64,000 nucleotides of DNA from Pseudomonas reinekei (GTDB taxonomy: Bacteria; Pseudomonadota; Gammaproteobacteria; Pseudomonadales; Pseudomonadaceae): assembly GCF_001945365.1 (NCBI RefSeq), contig NZ_MSTQ01000024.1, positions 1-64,000 on the forward strand. The letters are read 5' to 3'. Every line of letters begins with the position of its first letter. Within the stretch, counting starts at the first letter, position 1. The notes beneath the pieces are model-generated. The model had not been told where the DNA came from. It worked only from the letters and a program-made list of their open reading frames with translations, and did no database searches. Made by a program: the position numbers and the translations under genes. Of this stretch, positions 51,551 through 60,687 are shown in pieces.

Positions 51551-52479
51551 GCGATGTATCAGTAATTTCACCTGTGCCGGTTCAAGTCCTGGATCCCGTT
51601 ACCGACGGTTCGATGGATGAACTGCGGGACACGCTTGTACCGACACAGGAAGAGGACCTGCCGCAAGGTGTGCTGGATCTTCTGGCGGCGTTGATTCAGC
51701 GCCATCGATCGACAATGAAAATGGACGGCGCGCAGGCACCGCAATCGATGGGCACCGTCCATGGGACGCTGGATGCAACGCAGGAAAAAGTACTGGCGTC
51801 CGTTTCGCAGGCGATGACTTATCCGCAAGTCGAACGGTCGATCCAGCAACTGCCCTCTCATCTGAAGGCGTCTATTGAGCTTTCCGTCGACAGACTGGAA
51901 ATGCCTGTGCCAGCGAAGGTCGGCGACACCGATGTGAACCCGCGTCGATCAACTCAGGCACCAGGCCCGTCAACCGAACGCGTGTCGATCGCTGCAGGAC
52001 TGCCGTCTTTCGAACTGACGTCGAGCACCAAGGCATCGCCGCCTGCCGAAAGAGTCACCATTGCGTTTACCGCTGAGCCGACTTTGCCGCAAGCACTGCC
52101 ACTGCCGCCCGCCACCACCCGTCAAGCGGTCACGGGGTCACCTCCCAACGCTCCGGCCACCCCGGCACTGCGACGCGTTCAGCCGCCGGATGTGAAGCTC
52201 GAAACCTTGCCGGGAACGGACCGTGGCCTGCTGCAGGTGCCGTTCACCAGAGGCACCGTCAGCGGGCAAGTAACGATCAGTCGAGTGCCGGACGAACCCT
52301 ACCGCAGCCTGCAATTGAGCCCCAGCAATGCCCTGGTCTTTGATCAGCTCAAGGTGCCATTCGATCAGCTTCGTGAACCGGTCTGGCGACTGACTGACAG
52401 CGGCGGTGAGCAACAGCGGCAGAGCTCACGGCAGTCGCCGGAAGACGAACAGAGCGAGCAGTCAGAGCTTCCCGCATGA
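51547..52479 (+). CDS. sctP: Type III secretion needle-length regulator (InvJ/SctP)
   Basis: A 310-residue Pro/Ser/Thr-rich protein with low-complexity middle segments, ending in a folded region resembling the C-terminal T3S4 switch domain (QLKVPFDQLREPVWRLTDSG). In SPI-1 this place is held by invJ (spaN, 336 residues). The family is highly variable; the role in setting needle length is inferred from position and composition. It starts at the sctO stop (ATGA). Confidence 0.8.
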   Translation: MSDVSVISPVPVQVLDPVTDGSMDELRDTLVPTQEEDLPQGVLDLLAALIQRHRSTMKMDGAQAPQSMGTVHGTLDATQEKVLASVSQAMTYPQVERSIQQLPSHLKASIELSVDRLEMPVPAKVGDTDVNPRRSTQAPGPSTERVSIAAGLPSFELTSSTKASPPAERVTIAFTAEPTLPQALPLPPATTRQAVTGSPPNAPATPALRRVQPPDVKLETLPGTDRGLLQVPFTRGTVSGQVTISRVPDEPYRSLQLSPSNALVFDQLKVPFDQLREPVWRLTDSGGEQQRQSSRQSPEDEQSEQSELPA

Positions 52480-53408
52480 GCGTACTGACGTTGCGCCAGG
52501 TCGATCCCGCGGCTCATGCCCGCGCGCGGTCGGTCGAGCGCTGGCGGGGGGCCGGCCATGACGCTGGTTGCGATGGTCTACAACGCATGCCCGGTTATTT
52601 GCGATTTAGCGCGGAGTACGAAGCAGGGGAGTGGCACGGTCTGATCCTGGCCCGCGAATGGTTACATCACTCGCTCCCACAGTTGCAGGCACTGCTGACG
52701 GTCGAGACTCCGTTGACGAGCATTGCCGGCCTGTTCCGGGCCGTGCCACAGCCATTAGTGCTGGCGCTGGACGAGTTGCACTACCAAACGCTGAGCGATG
52801 TCGCGCTGGTCGATCCACTGCTGTTGCCGACCCACCGTGTGCCCTGGCTGGAAACGCCTCAAGGGCGCGTATGGGTCACGCAGTTGCCATTGGCTCGTGC
52901 CGTCAGCGAACCCCTGGACCCCAGCGCCTGGCTGAGTGATTTACCCCTGCGCCTGACGCTGAAACTGGGTGTCAGTCACCTTGACCCTGCGAGCCGGATC
53001 CGACTGAACGAAGGCGATGTCCTGCGCATCACCCAGCGCGCTCAACACGGCTTCGTGGCGCAGCGATGCATCGGCGCTTTTACCTTTACTGAACAAGGAT
53101 TACTCATGCAATCGACTGATACTGCTGCCCATTCGGAGGTCGCGACTGAATCCGGTGCGCAGGTCGAGCTTGGCGCTTTATCTGTGCGTCTGGAGTTCAT
53201 TCTCGCGACCCATGACGTCGACCTCGCCACGCTGTCGCAGTTTGTCGATGGGCAACTGATTCCACTGGCCGACGATGCCGCGCGACACATCGAGGTTCGC
53301 GCCAATGGCAAGCGTGTGGCCCGGGGCGAGCTGGTGCAACTGGACGGGCAATTGGGTGTCGAGTTGATCGAGGTCTATCGGGACACTTTTTCGGAACAGT
53401 CGCGATGA
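52476..53408 (+). CDS. sctQ: Type III secretion cytoplasmic sorting-platform protein (SpaO/SctQ)
   Basis: A 310-residue SpaO homologue with two SPOA-type modules: one centred on PLRLTLKLGVSHLDPASRIRLNEGDVLRI and one on the C-terminal LGALSVRLEFILATHDVDL...LGVELIEVYR. It makes the C-ring-like platform that sorts substrates. An internal in-frame ATG at 53106 with its own ribosome site would give a 100-residue C-terminal short form, as in Salmonella. Length matches SpaO (303). Confidence 0.9.
   Translation: MSVLTLRQVDPAAHARARSVERWRGAGHDAGCDGLQRMPGYLRFSAEYEAGEWHGLILAREWLHHSLPQLQALLTVETPLTSIAGLFRAVPQPLVLALDELHYQTLSDVALVDPLLLPTHRVPWLETPQGRVWVTQLPLARAVSEPLDPSAWLSDLPLRLTLKLGVSHLDPASRIRLNEGDVLRITQRAQHGFVAQRCIGAFTFTEQGLLMQSTDTAAHSEVATESGAQVELGALSVRLEFILATHDVDLATLSQFVDGQLIPLADDAARHIEVRANGKRVARGELVQLDGQLGVELIEVYRDTFSEQSR
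53106..53408 (+). CDS. Predicted internal-start product SctQ-C (short form)
   Basis: Codon 211 of sctQ is ATG (MQSTDTAAHS...) preceded by AAGGA (53095-53099), six bases upstream. The frame gives 100 residues with a complete C-terminal SPOA module. In Salmonella and Yersinia the same module is made as a separate protein and two copies join one full-length SctQ. The position and length agree closely. Expression is inferred. Confidence 0.65.
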   Translation: MQSTDTAAHSEVATESGAQVELGALSVRLEFILATHDVDLATLSQFVDGQLIPLADDAARHIEVRANGKRVARGELVQLDGQLGVELIEVYRDTFSEQSR

Positions 53409-54064
53409 ATGATGTTTCGCTGATTGCCCTGTTGGCCTTCGCTTCGCTGTTGCCGTTTCTGGTGGCGGCCGGCACCTGCTACATCAAGTTTTCCATTGTC
53501 TTTGTCATCGTGCGTAACGCCCTGGGCTTGCAGCAGGTGCCGTCGAACATGGCCCTTAATGCGATTGCCTTGATGCTGGCGATTTTCGTGATGACGCCGG
53601 TGCTGAAACAAGGCTATGGCTATTACAAGGAAGAACAGGTGGCCTTTACCGATATCGGGTCGGTGGTGAATTTCGCCGAGAACGGGTTGGGGGGCTACAA
53701 GGCATACCTGCGCCAATACACCGACCCGGAGCTGGCGCTGTTTTTCGAGCGTGCCCAAGCCGTGCAGAGTGAAACCGATGCCGGGCTGCCCGCCGATGAA
53801 GAACTCACGCCGTCGCTGTTTTCCCTGTTGCCGGCCTACGCGCTGAGTGAAATCAAAAGCGCCTTCAAGATTGGCTTCTATCTGTACTTGCCGTTCGTCA
53901 TTGTCGATCTGGTGATCTCCAGCATTCTGCTGGCGCTGGGCATGATGATGATGAGCCCGGTGATCATTTCGGTGCCGATCAAACTGGAGTTGTTTGTGGC
54001 ACTGGACGGCTGGGCGTTGCTCTCGACCGGGCTGGTCAAGCAATACCTGACCTTGCTGGCGTAG
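53405..54064 (+). CDS. sctR: Type III secretion export apparatus protein (SpaP/SctR)
   Basis: A 219-residue FliP/SctR-family membrane protein. The N-terminal helix (LIALLAFASLLPFLVAAGTC) is followed by the conserved FSIVFVIVRNALGLQQVPSNMALN. A periplasmic loop and two C-terminal helices (ILLALGMMMMSPVIISVPIK) complete it. Five copies build the core of the export gate. It overlaps the sctQ stop (ATGA). Confidence 0.95.
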   Translation: MNDVSLIALLAFASLLPFLVAAGTCYIKFSIVFVIVRNALGLQQVPSNMALNAIALMLAIFVMTPVLKQGYGYYKEEQVAFTDIGSVVNFAENGLGGYKAYLRQYTDPELALFFERAQAVQSETDAGLPADEELTPSLFSLLPAYALSEIKSAFKIGFYLYLPFVIVDLVISSILLALGMMMMSPVIISVPIKLELFVALDGWALLSTGLVKQYLTLLA

Positions 54065-54073
54065 GAGTGGCCG

Positions 54074-54328
54074 ATGAACGATCTGGTCTATGCCGGCAAC
54101 AAAACCCTGTACCTGATTCTGTTGATGGTGGCCTGGCCAATCATTGTCGCCACGGTGGTTGGCCTGGTGGTCGGCTTGATCCAGACCGTGACGCAGTTAC
54201 AAGAGCAGACCCTGCCGTTCGGTTTCAAGCTGCTGGCCGTCGCCGCATGCCTGTTCCTGCTGTCGGGTTGGTACGGAGAAACCCTGCTCGATTTCAGCCG
54301 CGAAGTCATCCGACTGGCGCTGGGCTAG
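54074..54328 (+). CDS. sctS: Type III secretion export apparatus protein (SpaQ/SctS)
   Basis: An 84-residue FliQ/SctS-family protein with two membrane helices (LYLILLMVAWPIIVATVVGLVVG and LLAVAACLFLLSGWYGETLL) and the conserved TQLQEQTLPFGFKL loop. Length matches SpaQ (86). Confidence 0.94.
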   Translation: MNDLVYAGNKTLYLILLMVAWPIIVATVVGLVVGLIQTVTQLQEQTLPFGFKLLAVAACLFLLSGWYGETLLDFSREVIRLALG

Positions 54329-54332
54329 CGCG

Positions 54333-55139
54333 ATGTCGGTCACGTTGTTTTTCGACCTGTATGCCTGGTTCGCCGCCGCCATCCTGGGCGTGGCGCGCCT
54401 GGCGCCGATTTTTTTCATGTTGCCGTTTCTCAACAGCGGTGTGCTCACGGGGGCGCCACGCCAGGCGGTCATCGTGCTGGTGGCGACAGGGTTCTGGGCT
54501 TATGTGGGGGTGCCGTTGCCAGCGCTCGACGGCTTGGCTTTTTTCGGTCTGGTGTTACGCGAGGCCGGCATCGGCGTGCTGTTGGGATGCCTGTTGTGCT
54601 GGCCATTCTGGGTATTGCACGCCATGGGCAACCTGATCGACAACCAGCGCGGGGCCATGCTCAGCAGCACCGTGGACCCGGCCAACGGCAGCGATACTTC
54701 GGAGCTGGCGAATTTTCTCCAGTTGTTCGCCGCCGTGGTTTATCTCGAAGGTGGTGGCATGTTGCTGATGCTCGAAACCGTCGGCCACAGCTATCGCATT
54801 TGCACGCCGGTCAACGGTTGCGTAATGCACCTGACAGCGATTTTGAGCCTGCTGAATGCGCTGGTCAGCAAGACCCTCGTCATCAGCGCTCCGGTGGTGG
54901 CCGCGTTGTTGGTCAGCGAAGCACTGCTCGGTTTGCTCTCACGGTATGCGCCGCAAATGAACGCGTTCTCGGTGTCGCTGACGGTCAAGAGCCTGGTGGC
55001 GTTGGTGGTGTTGATGCTGTATTTCGGTGCGCACCTGCCCGACGAAGTCCTGCGCCTGGGCGCCAGATCCCAAGGGCTGGAACATTATCTGGGCCGTGAA
55101 GGGGAGGCCGTCGATGTCGTCCAGCGCCTCGAAGACTGA
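54333..55139 (+). CDS. sctT: Type III secretion export apparatus protein (SpaR/SctT)
   Basis: A 268-residue FliR/SctT-family protein with about eight hydrophobic segments. The conserved loop MGNLIDNQRGAMLSSTVDP is present. One copy completes the SctR5S4T1 export gate. The end overlaps the sctU start by 26 bases. Confidence 0.93.
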   Translation: MSVTLFFDLYAWFAAAILGVARLAPIFFMLPFLNSGVLTGAPRQAVIVLVATGFWAYVGVPLPALDGLAFFGLVLREAGIGVLLGCLLCWPFWVLHAMGNLIDNQRGAMLSSTVDPANGSDTSELANFLQLFAAVVYLEGGGMLLMLETVGHSYRICTPVNGCVMHLTAILSLLNALVSKTLVISAPVVAALLVSEALLGLLSRYAPQMNAFSVSLTVKSLVALVVLMLYFGAHLPDEVLRLGARSQGLEHYLGREGEAVDVVQRLED

Positions 55140-56148
55140 GAAACCCACCGCCAAACGTCTGCGCGATGCCTCCCGCAAAGGTCAGACGTTCAAGGCCAAG
55201 GATCTGGTGATTACCTGCCTGACCCTCTGCGGCATTTCCTACATGGTGTTCAACAGTTCACTGTTTGAGGTCATGGAAGTCTATCGGCGGATCATCGCCA
55301 ATGACTTTGACATGGACCTGCAAGCGTATTCGGCGATGCTGGTGCTGGTTGGGCTCAAGGCGTTGTTGCCGTTGCTGCTGGTGTGTGTGTTGACCAGCGC
55401 ATTGCCGGCGCTGTTGCAGAGCGGTTTCGCCCTGGCCAGCGAAGCCTTGAAACTCAATCTCGGCGCGTTGAATCCGATCAATGGCTTTAAAAAACTGTTC
55501 AGCATGCGCACCGTCAAAGACACCGTGAAAGCGCTGCTGTACCTGGGCAGTTTTGCCCTGGCGCTGTGGATCGTCTGGATCACCCAGCGCCAACTGGTGT
55601 TTGCCCAGTTGTTCGCGCAGGCCCCGGACCTGTTCGCTATCTGGGGTCATTTACTGTTGGTGTTGGTGCTGGCATTCCTCGGCTGCGTACTACTGATCGT
55701 CGTGCTGGATGCGCTCAGCGAATACTGGCTGTTCATGAAAGATCAGATGATGGACAAGGACGCGGTCAAGCGTGAATACAAGGAGCAGGACGGCAACCCG
55801 GAAATCAAGGGACGCCGTCGTGACCTGCATCGGGAGCTGCTGTCGGAGCAGATCAAGTCCGATGTGCGCAGCTCACGGATGATCATCGCCAACCCGACCC
55901 ACATCGCCATCGGGGTGTACTTCCGTCCGGAAATCACCGTGCTGCCGTTTATCTCCCTGATGGAAACCAATCAACGCGCCCTGGCCGTTCGGGCCTATGC
56001 CAAGGAGGTCGGTGTGCCGGTGATCAACGACATCGCCCTGGCTCGACGGATCTTCAAGACCCACCAGCGCTACAGCTTCCTCCAGGTCCAGGAAGTCGAA
56101 GAAGTCCTGCGTCTGTTGATCTGGCTCGAGCAGGTCGAGAACGCCTGA
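55114..56148 (+). CDS. sctU: Type III secretion switch protein (SpaS/SctU)
   Basis: A 344-residue FlhB/SctU-family protein: four N-terminal helices and a C-terminal cytoplasmic domain with the self-cleavage motif NPTH (about residues 260-263, in IIANPTHIAIGV). Cleavage between N and P changes substrate class from needle to translocators. A GGGGAGG ribosome site supports the ATG at MSSSASKTEKPTAKRLRDAS, which begins the family consensus. Confidence 0.95.
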   Translation: MSSSASKTEKPTAKRLRDASRKGQTFKAKDLVITCLTLCGISYMVFNSSLFEVMEVYRRIIANDFDMDLQAYSAMLVLVGLKALLPLLLVCVLTSALPALLQSGFALASEALKLNLGALNPINGFKKLFSMRTVKDTVKALLYLGSFALALWIVWITQRQLVFAQLFAQAPDLFAIWGHLLLVLVLAFLGCVLLIVVLDALSEYWLFMKDQMMDKDAVKREYKEQDGNPEIKGRRRDLHRELLSEQIKSDVRSSRMIIANPTHIAIGVYFRPEITVLPFISLMETNQRALAVRAYAKEVGVPVINDIALARRIFKTHQRYSFLQVQEVEEVLRLLIWLEQVENA

Positions 56149-56231
56149 TTTTCCACCTTTCCCTTTTCCTCCGAACGCCGGCATGAGCGCAATTTGGCAG
56201 CGTGCTCACCGGCGCTTTGGCTCAATGCAGT

Positions 56232-56253
56232 CGTCAGCAACGCTGACGTTTTT
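56232..56253 (+). terminator. Terminator upstream of sicA
   Basis: CGTCAGC-AAC-GCTGACG is a perfect stem followed by TTTTT, ending two bases before the sicA ribosome site. It divides the export-apparatus genes from the translocon genes and implies either a separate sicA promoter or attenuation. Confidence 0.8.
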
Positions 56254-56267
56254 CAGGAGTGTGGCTG

Positions 56268-56759
56268 ATGAGTCGCGATAAACAACCCGATGAACAAGTG
56301 GCCCTCGACGTCGTGGAAGCAGTGCTCGGTGGCGCGGCTTTGAAAGACGTGCAAGGCATCAGTGACGAGCACATGAGCAGTCTCTATGCCTTCGCGTTCC
56401 AGTTCTATGAACAGGGGCGGCTGGACGATGCGCAAAAGTTCTTCCACTTCCTGTGCATCTACGACTTCAACAACAGCCATTACTGGATGGGGTTGGCCGC
56501 TGTGCACCAACTCAAGGAGGACCACCAGAAAGCGATTGACCTGTATGCGATCGCCTTCGCCCAGGGCAAGAACGACTACCGGCCAATGCTGTACACCGGC
56601 CAGTGTCACCTGGCGCTGGGCAAGATCGGCAAGGCCCGGTTGTGTTTCGAGTATGTGCTTGAACAAGCCACGGAAGAGGATTTGCGTGAACAGGCTCAGG
56701 TGTATCTCGACACCTTGAGTCAAATTGAAAAGGAATGTTCGGAGACTGAGCATGAGTGA
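56268..56759 (+). CDS. sicA: SicA-like translocator chaperone (TPR, class II)
   Basis: A 163-residue LcrH/SycD/SicA-family chaperone with three TPR repeats (SLYAFAFQFYEQGRLDDAQKFF, YWMGLAAVHQLKEDHQKAIDLY, PMLYTGQCHLALGKIGKARLCF). It keeps SipB and SipC soluble and, in SPI-1, becomes InvF co-activator once they are secreted. The ATG at MSRDKQPDEQ is spaced eight bases from CAGGAG; length agrees with SicA (165). Confidence 0.92.
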   Translation: MSRDKQPDEQVALDVVEAVLGGAALKDVQGISDEHMSSLYAFAFQFYEQGRLDDAQKFFHFLCIYDFNNSHYWMGLAAVHQLKEDHQKAIDLYAIAFAQGKNDYRPMLYTGQCHLALGKIGKARLCFEYVLEQATEEDLREQAQVYLDTLSQIEKECSETEHE

Positions 56760-58521
56760 AATCAGAAGTACTTTTACCCCGGCCGTTTCGGGCCTGATAG
56801 CTCGAACCGAAGCCTTTGAAAAATATGGCAAGGCAGCCAGCCAGGCCGCCAGAACTGCCGATTATCAGAAGGCCGGCCAGGACGCTTTGGCCCGCCTGAT
56901 GTCGGTGAGCTACGAAGGCCAGCCCGGGCCTTCCGTCGCCAGCGCGGGCAGGCCCCTGCTGCATGCGCCACCACCACGCGCCGACGGCAATAAGCAGGAA
57001 ACCAACGGTGATCTGTTCACGCTGTTGATGGCGCTCATCAGCGAGCTGATTGGCGAGGTCGACGTCAACAAGCTGAAAAACCGCCTGGCGATGTTGCAAA
57101 GCATGGCCGGCGCCAGGCAGCAGGGGCACGAAAAACTGGCGGCGGAATACGCGGCAGCCGTTGAGGCGCTGGAGGCTGCCGAAGGCCAGGTCGGGAGCAG
57201 CCAGGAGCATCTGGATCTGTTGCGCGAACGTGTTCTGAATTGTCAGGGGCTGCTGGATGAGAGCGAAGCACGGCTGGCGGGGCTGGATCCTGAGTCACCG
57301 GAATACGCTCGCGAACTGGCACTGCGCGACACGTTAAAAGGTGAACTGGCAGGGCATACCCAAACGCTGCAAAAAGCCGCCGAGGCACATCTGAAACTGA
57401 TCGAGATCGCCAACGCCTGCGCCAGAACGCTGGCCGCGGTGGCCGTGAAGGTGCAGGAGGCCGGGCTCGCCGGACCTTCGGTAAAGGAGTCCAACGAAAA
57501 GGCGTTGAGCAGCAGCGCATTGGCGTTGCTCAATCGCTTGAAGATTATCGAGTTGCTCGGCGAGTCGGCGCAGACCAAGGAAGAGCTTAATCAGGAGTTG
57601 TTCCAGGAGCTGCAAGCCAGGCTTCAGGAACACATGAAGCTTGAGTCGGAAAAATATCTGGAAGAGGTGCGCAAGGCCGAAGCGCTGCAGAAAACCATGG
57701 GCTGCATTGGCAAGATTGTCGGTGCGATATTGACCGTTGCGACCATCGCTGCGGGCGTGTTGACCGCCAACCCGGTGCTGATCGCGGTGGGCGTCATTGG
57801 CGCTGCGGTGATGATCTCCGATTCGGTGATTCAGCAAGCGACCGGCGTGTCATTCATGGCCGAAGCCATGAAACCGCTGACAACCGTAATGCAGGAAGCT
57901 ATCAAGCTATTCACCGACCTTTATACAAAATTGCTGGTGGCGTTCGGTGTCGACCCTGAGACCGCAAAAGACATCGCGCAAATTCTCGGCATGATCCAGG
58001 GCATCGCCGCAACGCTGGCCGCTGTTGCATTGGTCGCGGTGGTCGGGGCGCAGGTGATCGGTCCGATGGTCGGTGCCATCGCTTCGAAACTGTCCTCAAT
58101 GATCGCCAACGCTGCGCCTGCTGCCATGCAGGCATTCAAGCAGCTGGGCTCATCGGTCAGCCACTCGCTGACGCAAATGCTCACCCAATTGCGCAGCTTC
58201 ATCACCAACGGTGCCGATGCCGTGTCCCTGGCCCGTTACGCCGCCAATCTGCAGACGGCTCAGGCCGTCACCGAGTTCAGCAATGTGGCCGTGCAAGGCG
58301 GGTTGCAGATCAAAAGCGGCCATCACCAGGCCCAGGCCGCTGTACATCTGGCCGATGTGCGGGCGCGCATGGCGATCAGCGAAGAGGTCACTTCCTACCT
58401 CTCCCGATTGGTCGAGGACTACGGCCAGGCGATGCAGGTCCGCACCCGACAGATCGAACAGGTGCTTGCTGACATGCAACGCAGTCATTCCGTCAGTCAG
58501 TACATGGCCCGGCACGTTTGA
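56752..58521 (+). CDS. sipB: SipB/IpaB-like translocon protein (SctE)
   Basis: A 589-residue pore-forming translocator. A coiled-coil N-terminal region (about residues 100-260, rich in heptads) is followed by a glycine/alanine-rich hydrophobic segment (GAILTVATIAAGVLTANPVL, about 323-350). A second one (GIAATLAAVALVAVVGAQVI) lies about 413-440. The C-terminal helices end QVLADMQRSHSVSQYMARHV. It would insert into the host membrane with SipC. Length matches SipB (593). It overlaps sicA by eight bases. Confidence 0.9.
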   Translation: MSEIRSTFTPAVSGLIARTEAFEKYGKAASQAARTADYQKAGQDALARLMSVSYEGQPGPSVASAGRPLLHAPPPRADGNKQETNGDLFTLLMALISELIGEVDVNKLKNRLAMLQSMAGARQQGHEKLAAEYAAAVEALEAAEGQVGSSQEHLDLLRERVLNCQGLLDESEARLAGLDPESPEYARELALRDTLKGELAGHTQTLQKAAEAHLKLIEIANACARTLAAVAVKVQEAGLAGPSVKESNEKALSSSALALLNRLKIIELLGESAQTKEELNQELFQELQARLQEHMKLESEKYLEEVRKAEALQKTMGCIGKIVGAILTVATIAAGVLTANPVLIAVGVIGAAVMISDSVIQQATGVSFMAEAMKPLTTVMQEAIKLFTDLYTKLLVAFGVDPETAKDIAQILGMIQGIAATLAAVALVAVVGAQVIGPMVGAIASKLSSMIANAAPAAMQAFKQLGSSVSHSLTQMLTQLRSFITNGADAVSLARYAANLQTAQAVTEFSNVAVQGGLQIKSGHHQAQAAVHLADVRARMAISEEVTSYLSRLVEDYGQAMQVRTRQIEQVLADMQRSHSVSQYMARHV

Positions 58522-58546
58522 ACTCACGGATAAAAGGTGATTTTTC

Positions 58547-59647
58547 ATGGCTACCATTCACACCACAACCAGGCCTGCACCATCGGTATTGACTCACGAT
58601 CCAGTGAGCACCGCTGGGGTGAGCGAGTTCATCGCCCAGGAGCAACTCTCCAAGGATCTCAAGGGCAAACGCCTCTCGGATGCGGCGTTTCTCAACCAGA
58701 TCACCGCACAGCAAGTGCTTCAGAAGGGGAGCTTCATAGCGCCTGCGGCGGCGGAACTCGAAGATGCAATCAATGCCTGGCAGCCCACTGAGTCGGCCTG
58801 GCAAGACGTTAACGGCGCACTGACCAGGCTCAACGAAGACCAACGCAATGAGCTGATGTTTGACCCCGGTGCCTGGGAAAAACATGCAAACGTATTGATT
58901 GCGGCAATTATTGCGTTGAATGTTGCACGGGTCGTCAACGCGCAGTTGCGCGGGCATTTTGGTGTCATGGCCGCGGACGCCGCCAAGGCCCAGGGTGAGG
59001 CCATTGTCGAATCAGGCAAGGCCGCCTTTAACAGCGCCATCACGGGCGCCGTGGTGTCCGGTGCAATCGCCGGTTTTGCCATGTTCAAGACTGTTCAAGG
59101 TCAAGGCCTTAAACATGCGGATATCAACCTGCACAAACGCAACGCGCTGGACGCCAACAATATCGAGCGCGACCTGAAGCACCATCGCTCCCGCGATGAC
59201 TGGGACCCGCAAACAACCTACAAGATAAAGTCCTTCGATGATTTCGGTCGGTCGACTTCAGTCGATTTCAAACCCAAGGGGGCCACGCTCACATCTCAGG
59301 AGCAGGCCTGGTTCGACCGGGAAATTCTCAAGGCGCAGAAGATCGGTCAGACCTCCGACTGGCTGAGCCAAATGGGCATCAAGGGGATTGAGAAAAAACT
59401 TGAAATCGGCCGCACGCTCAGTGCCATGTCGATGAGTATGAGCCAGGTGGTGTCCAGCATGGTTCGTATGAGCGAGCACGCCGCGCGGGAGGAAGAAGTC
59501 CTGCAGCAAAGTGCACAGAACACGCAAAAGAGCTTGAGTGACGAGGTCGGCCAGAAAGACTCGGCCGATGGCGCGCTGCTGCAAAAACTCATGGACATGG
59601 TGATGCAGATACTCCAGTCGCGCGTTGAAGTGATTGGAAGGATTTGA
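58547..59647 (+). CDS. sipC: SipC/IpaC-like translocon protein (SctB)
   Basis: A 366-residue second translocator. It has one main hydrophobic region (VLIAAIIALNVARVVNAQL and AITGAVVSGAIAGFAMFKT, about residues 110-185) and a C-terminal helical region, as in SipC/IpaC. In Salmonella the C-terminus also nucleates actin; whether this protein does is unknown. Shorter than SipC (409). It lies between sipB and sipD. Confidence 0.87.
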   Translation: MATIHTTTRPAPSVLTHDPVSTAGVSEFIAQEQLSKDLKGKRLSDAAFLNQITAQQVLQKGSFIAPAAAELEDAINAWQPTESAWQDVNGALTRLNEDQRNELMFDPGAWEKHANVLIAAIIALNVARVVNAQLRGHFGVMAADAAKAQGEAIVESGKAAFNSAITGAVVSGAIAGFAMFKTVQGQGLKHADINLHKRNALDANNIERDLKHHRSRDDWDPQTTYKIKSFDDFGRSTSVDFKPKGATLTSQEQAWFDREILKAQKIGQTSDWLSQMGIKGIEKKLEIGRTLSAMSMSMSQVVSSMVRMSEHAAREEEVLQQSAQNTQKSLSDEVGQKDSADGALLQKLMDMVMQILQSRVEVIGRI

Positions 59648-59661
59648 GTGAGGGAAACGAT

Positions 59662-60687
59662 ATGAGAATTTCAGATTTCACCCATCCAGCGGCCAGGCCG
59701 CCAGCAGACTTAAACCTCAATACTGAAGCACCTCCGCGACCTGAATTGCCCATCGAGCGTCATGCTGCATTTTCCCTTGCGCAGTTGCTCGAGCGCTCGG
59801 TAAAAACACTGAATCGCAATCTGGAAACTATGCTCAAGCGCCCGACGGGCGACTTGGCCGAACAACGACAGGCTAAACAGATTCGATCGCAAATGTGGGT
59901 GCAGCAGGTAAAACAGAGTGCAATGGTGTTCACCCATTGCCTCGAAACACTGCCGATGGAACAGCGCCAGCGACTTTACGATGAGCAAAGCCGTATTCTC
60001 GGTGAGCTGAAGCAAATGCCGGTGCAGTTGGAAAACCCTGGGACATTCGACGCTGACGTGAACTCATCCAATGAGTTTTTCGACAAACTGCTCGAACTCA
60101 TCGACTTGATCAAGAACGGCTATCTGGCCGGTTATGAGCACATCATCGCGGCGTACTCTGACTTTTTTTCCGACTTCAATACGGAAATCACGGCGAAGCT
60201 TAAAGACTGGATCGTAGGCGCCAACGACGGTAAAGAGGTCAAGCTCGACGCAGGTGCATTGCGCGCCGCGCTGGCCAGTCTGATCGAGAAATACACTCAT
60301 CCCAACCCTGCATCCGTCCTGTATCCAGAACCCGGCAAAGGCGGAACCAGCAGGGAAGACGCTGAAAACTGGCGCCAGGCACTGGGCCTGCCCGCCAGCT
60401 GCCTCAAGCAAAATGCCGATGGCACTTACTGCGTGGTCATCGATACCGGTCCGCTGTGGACGATGAGAAACAGCTTGCCGGCGGGCGGCGTAGTGACCTG
60501 GGATACCGCCAGATTCCAGGCCTGGCAAACCGGCTTCAATGCTCAGGAAGAACGCATGAAGAACACCCTGCAGTCCTTCACGCAGAAATATTCAAACGCC
60601 AACTCTTACCACGACAACTTTAATAAAACGCTGTCTTCACATTTGAGCCAGTTTTCGGACATGTTGAAGGCGATGTTGAATTTTTGA
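59662..60687 (+). CDS. sipD: SipD/IpaD-like needle-tip protein (SctA)
   Basis: A 341-residue tip protein, the platform for SipB/SipC. A long N-terminal helix (QLLERSVKTLNRNLETMLK) and the C-terminal coiled-coil helix (NTLQSFTQKYSNANSYHDNF, then LSSHLSQFSDMLKAMLNF) frame a mixed central domain, as in SipD (343 residues). The ATG at MRISDFTHP has GAGGG seven bases upstream and is preferred over the TTG six codons before. Confidence 0.88.
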   Translation: MRISDFTHPAARPPADLNLNTEAPPRPELPIERHAAFSLAQLLERSVKTLNRNLETMLKRPTGDLAEQRQAKQIRSQMWVQQVKQSAMVFTHCLETLPMEQRQRLYDEQSRILGELKQMPVQLENPGTFDADVNSSNEFFDKLLELIDLIKNGYLAGYEHIIAAYSDFFSDFNTEITAKLKDWIVGANDGKEVKLDAGALRAALASLIEKYTHPNPASVLYPEPGKGGTSREDAENWRQALGLPASCLKQNADGTYCVVIDTGPLWTMRNSLPAGGVVTWDTARFQAWQTGFNAQEERMKNTLQSFTQKYSNANSYHDNFNKTLSSHLSQFSDMLKAMLNF

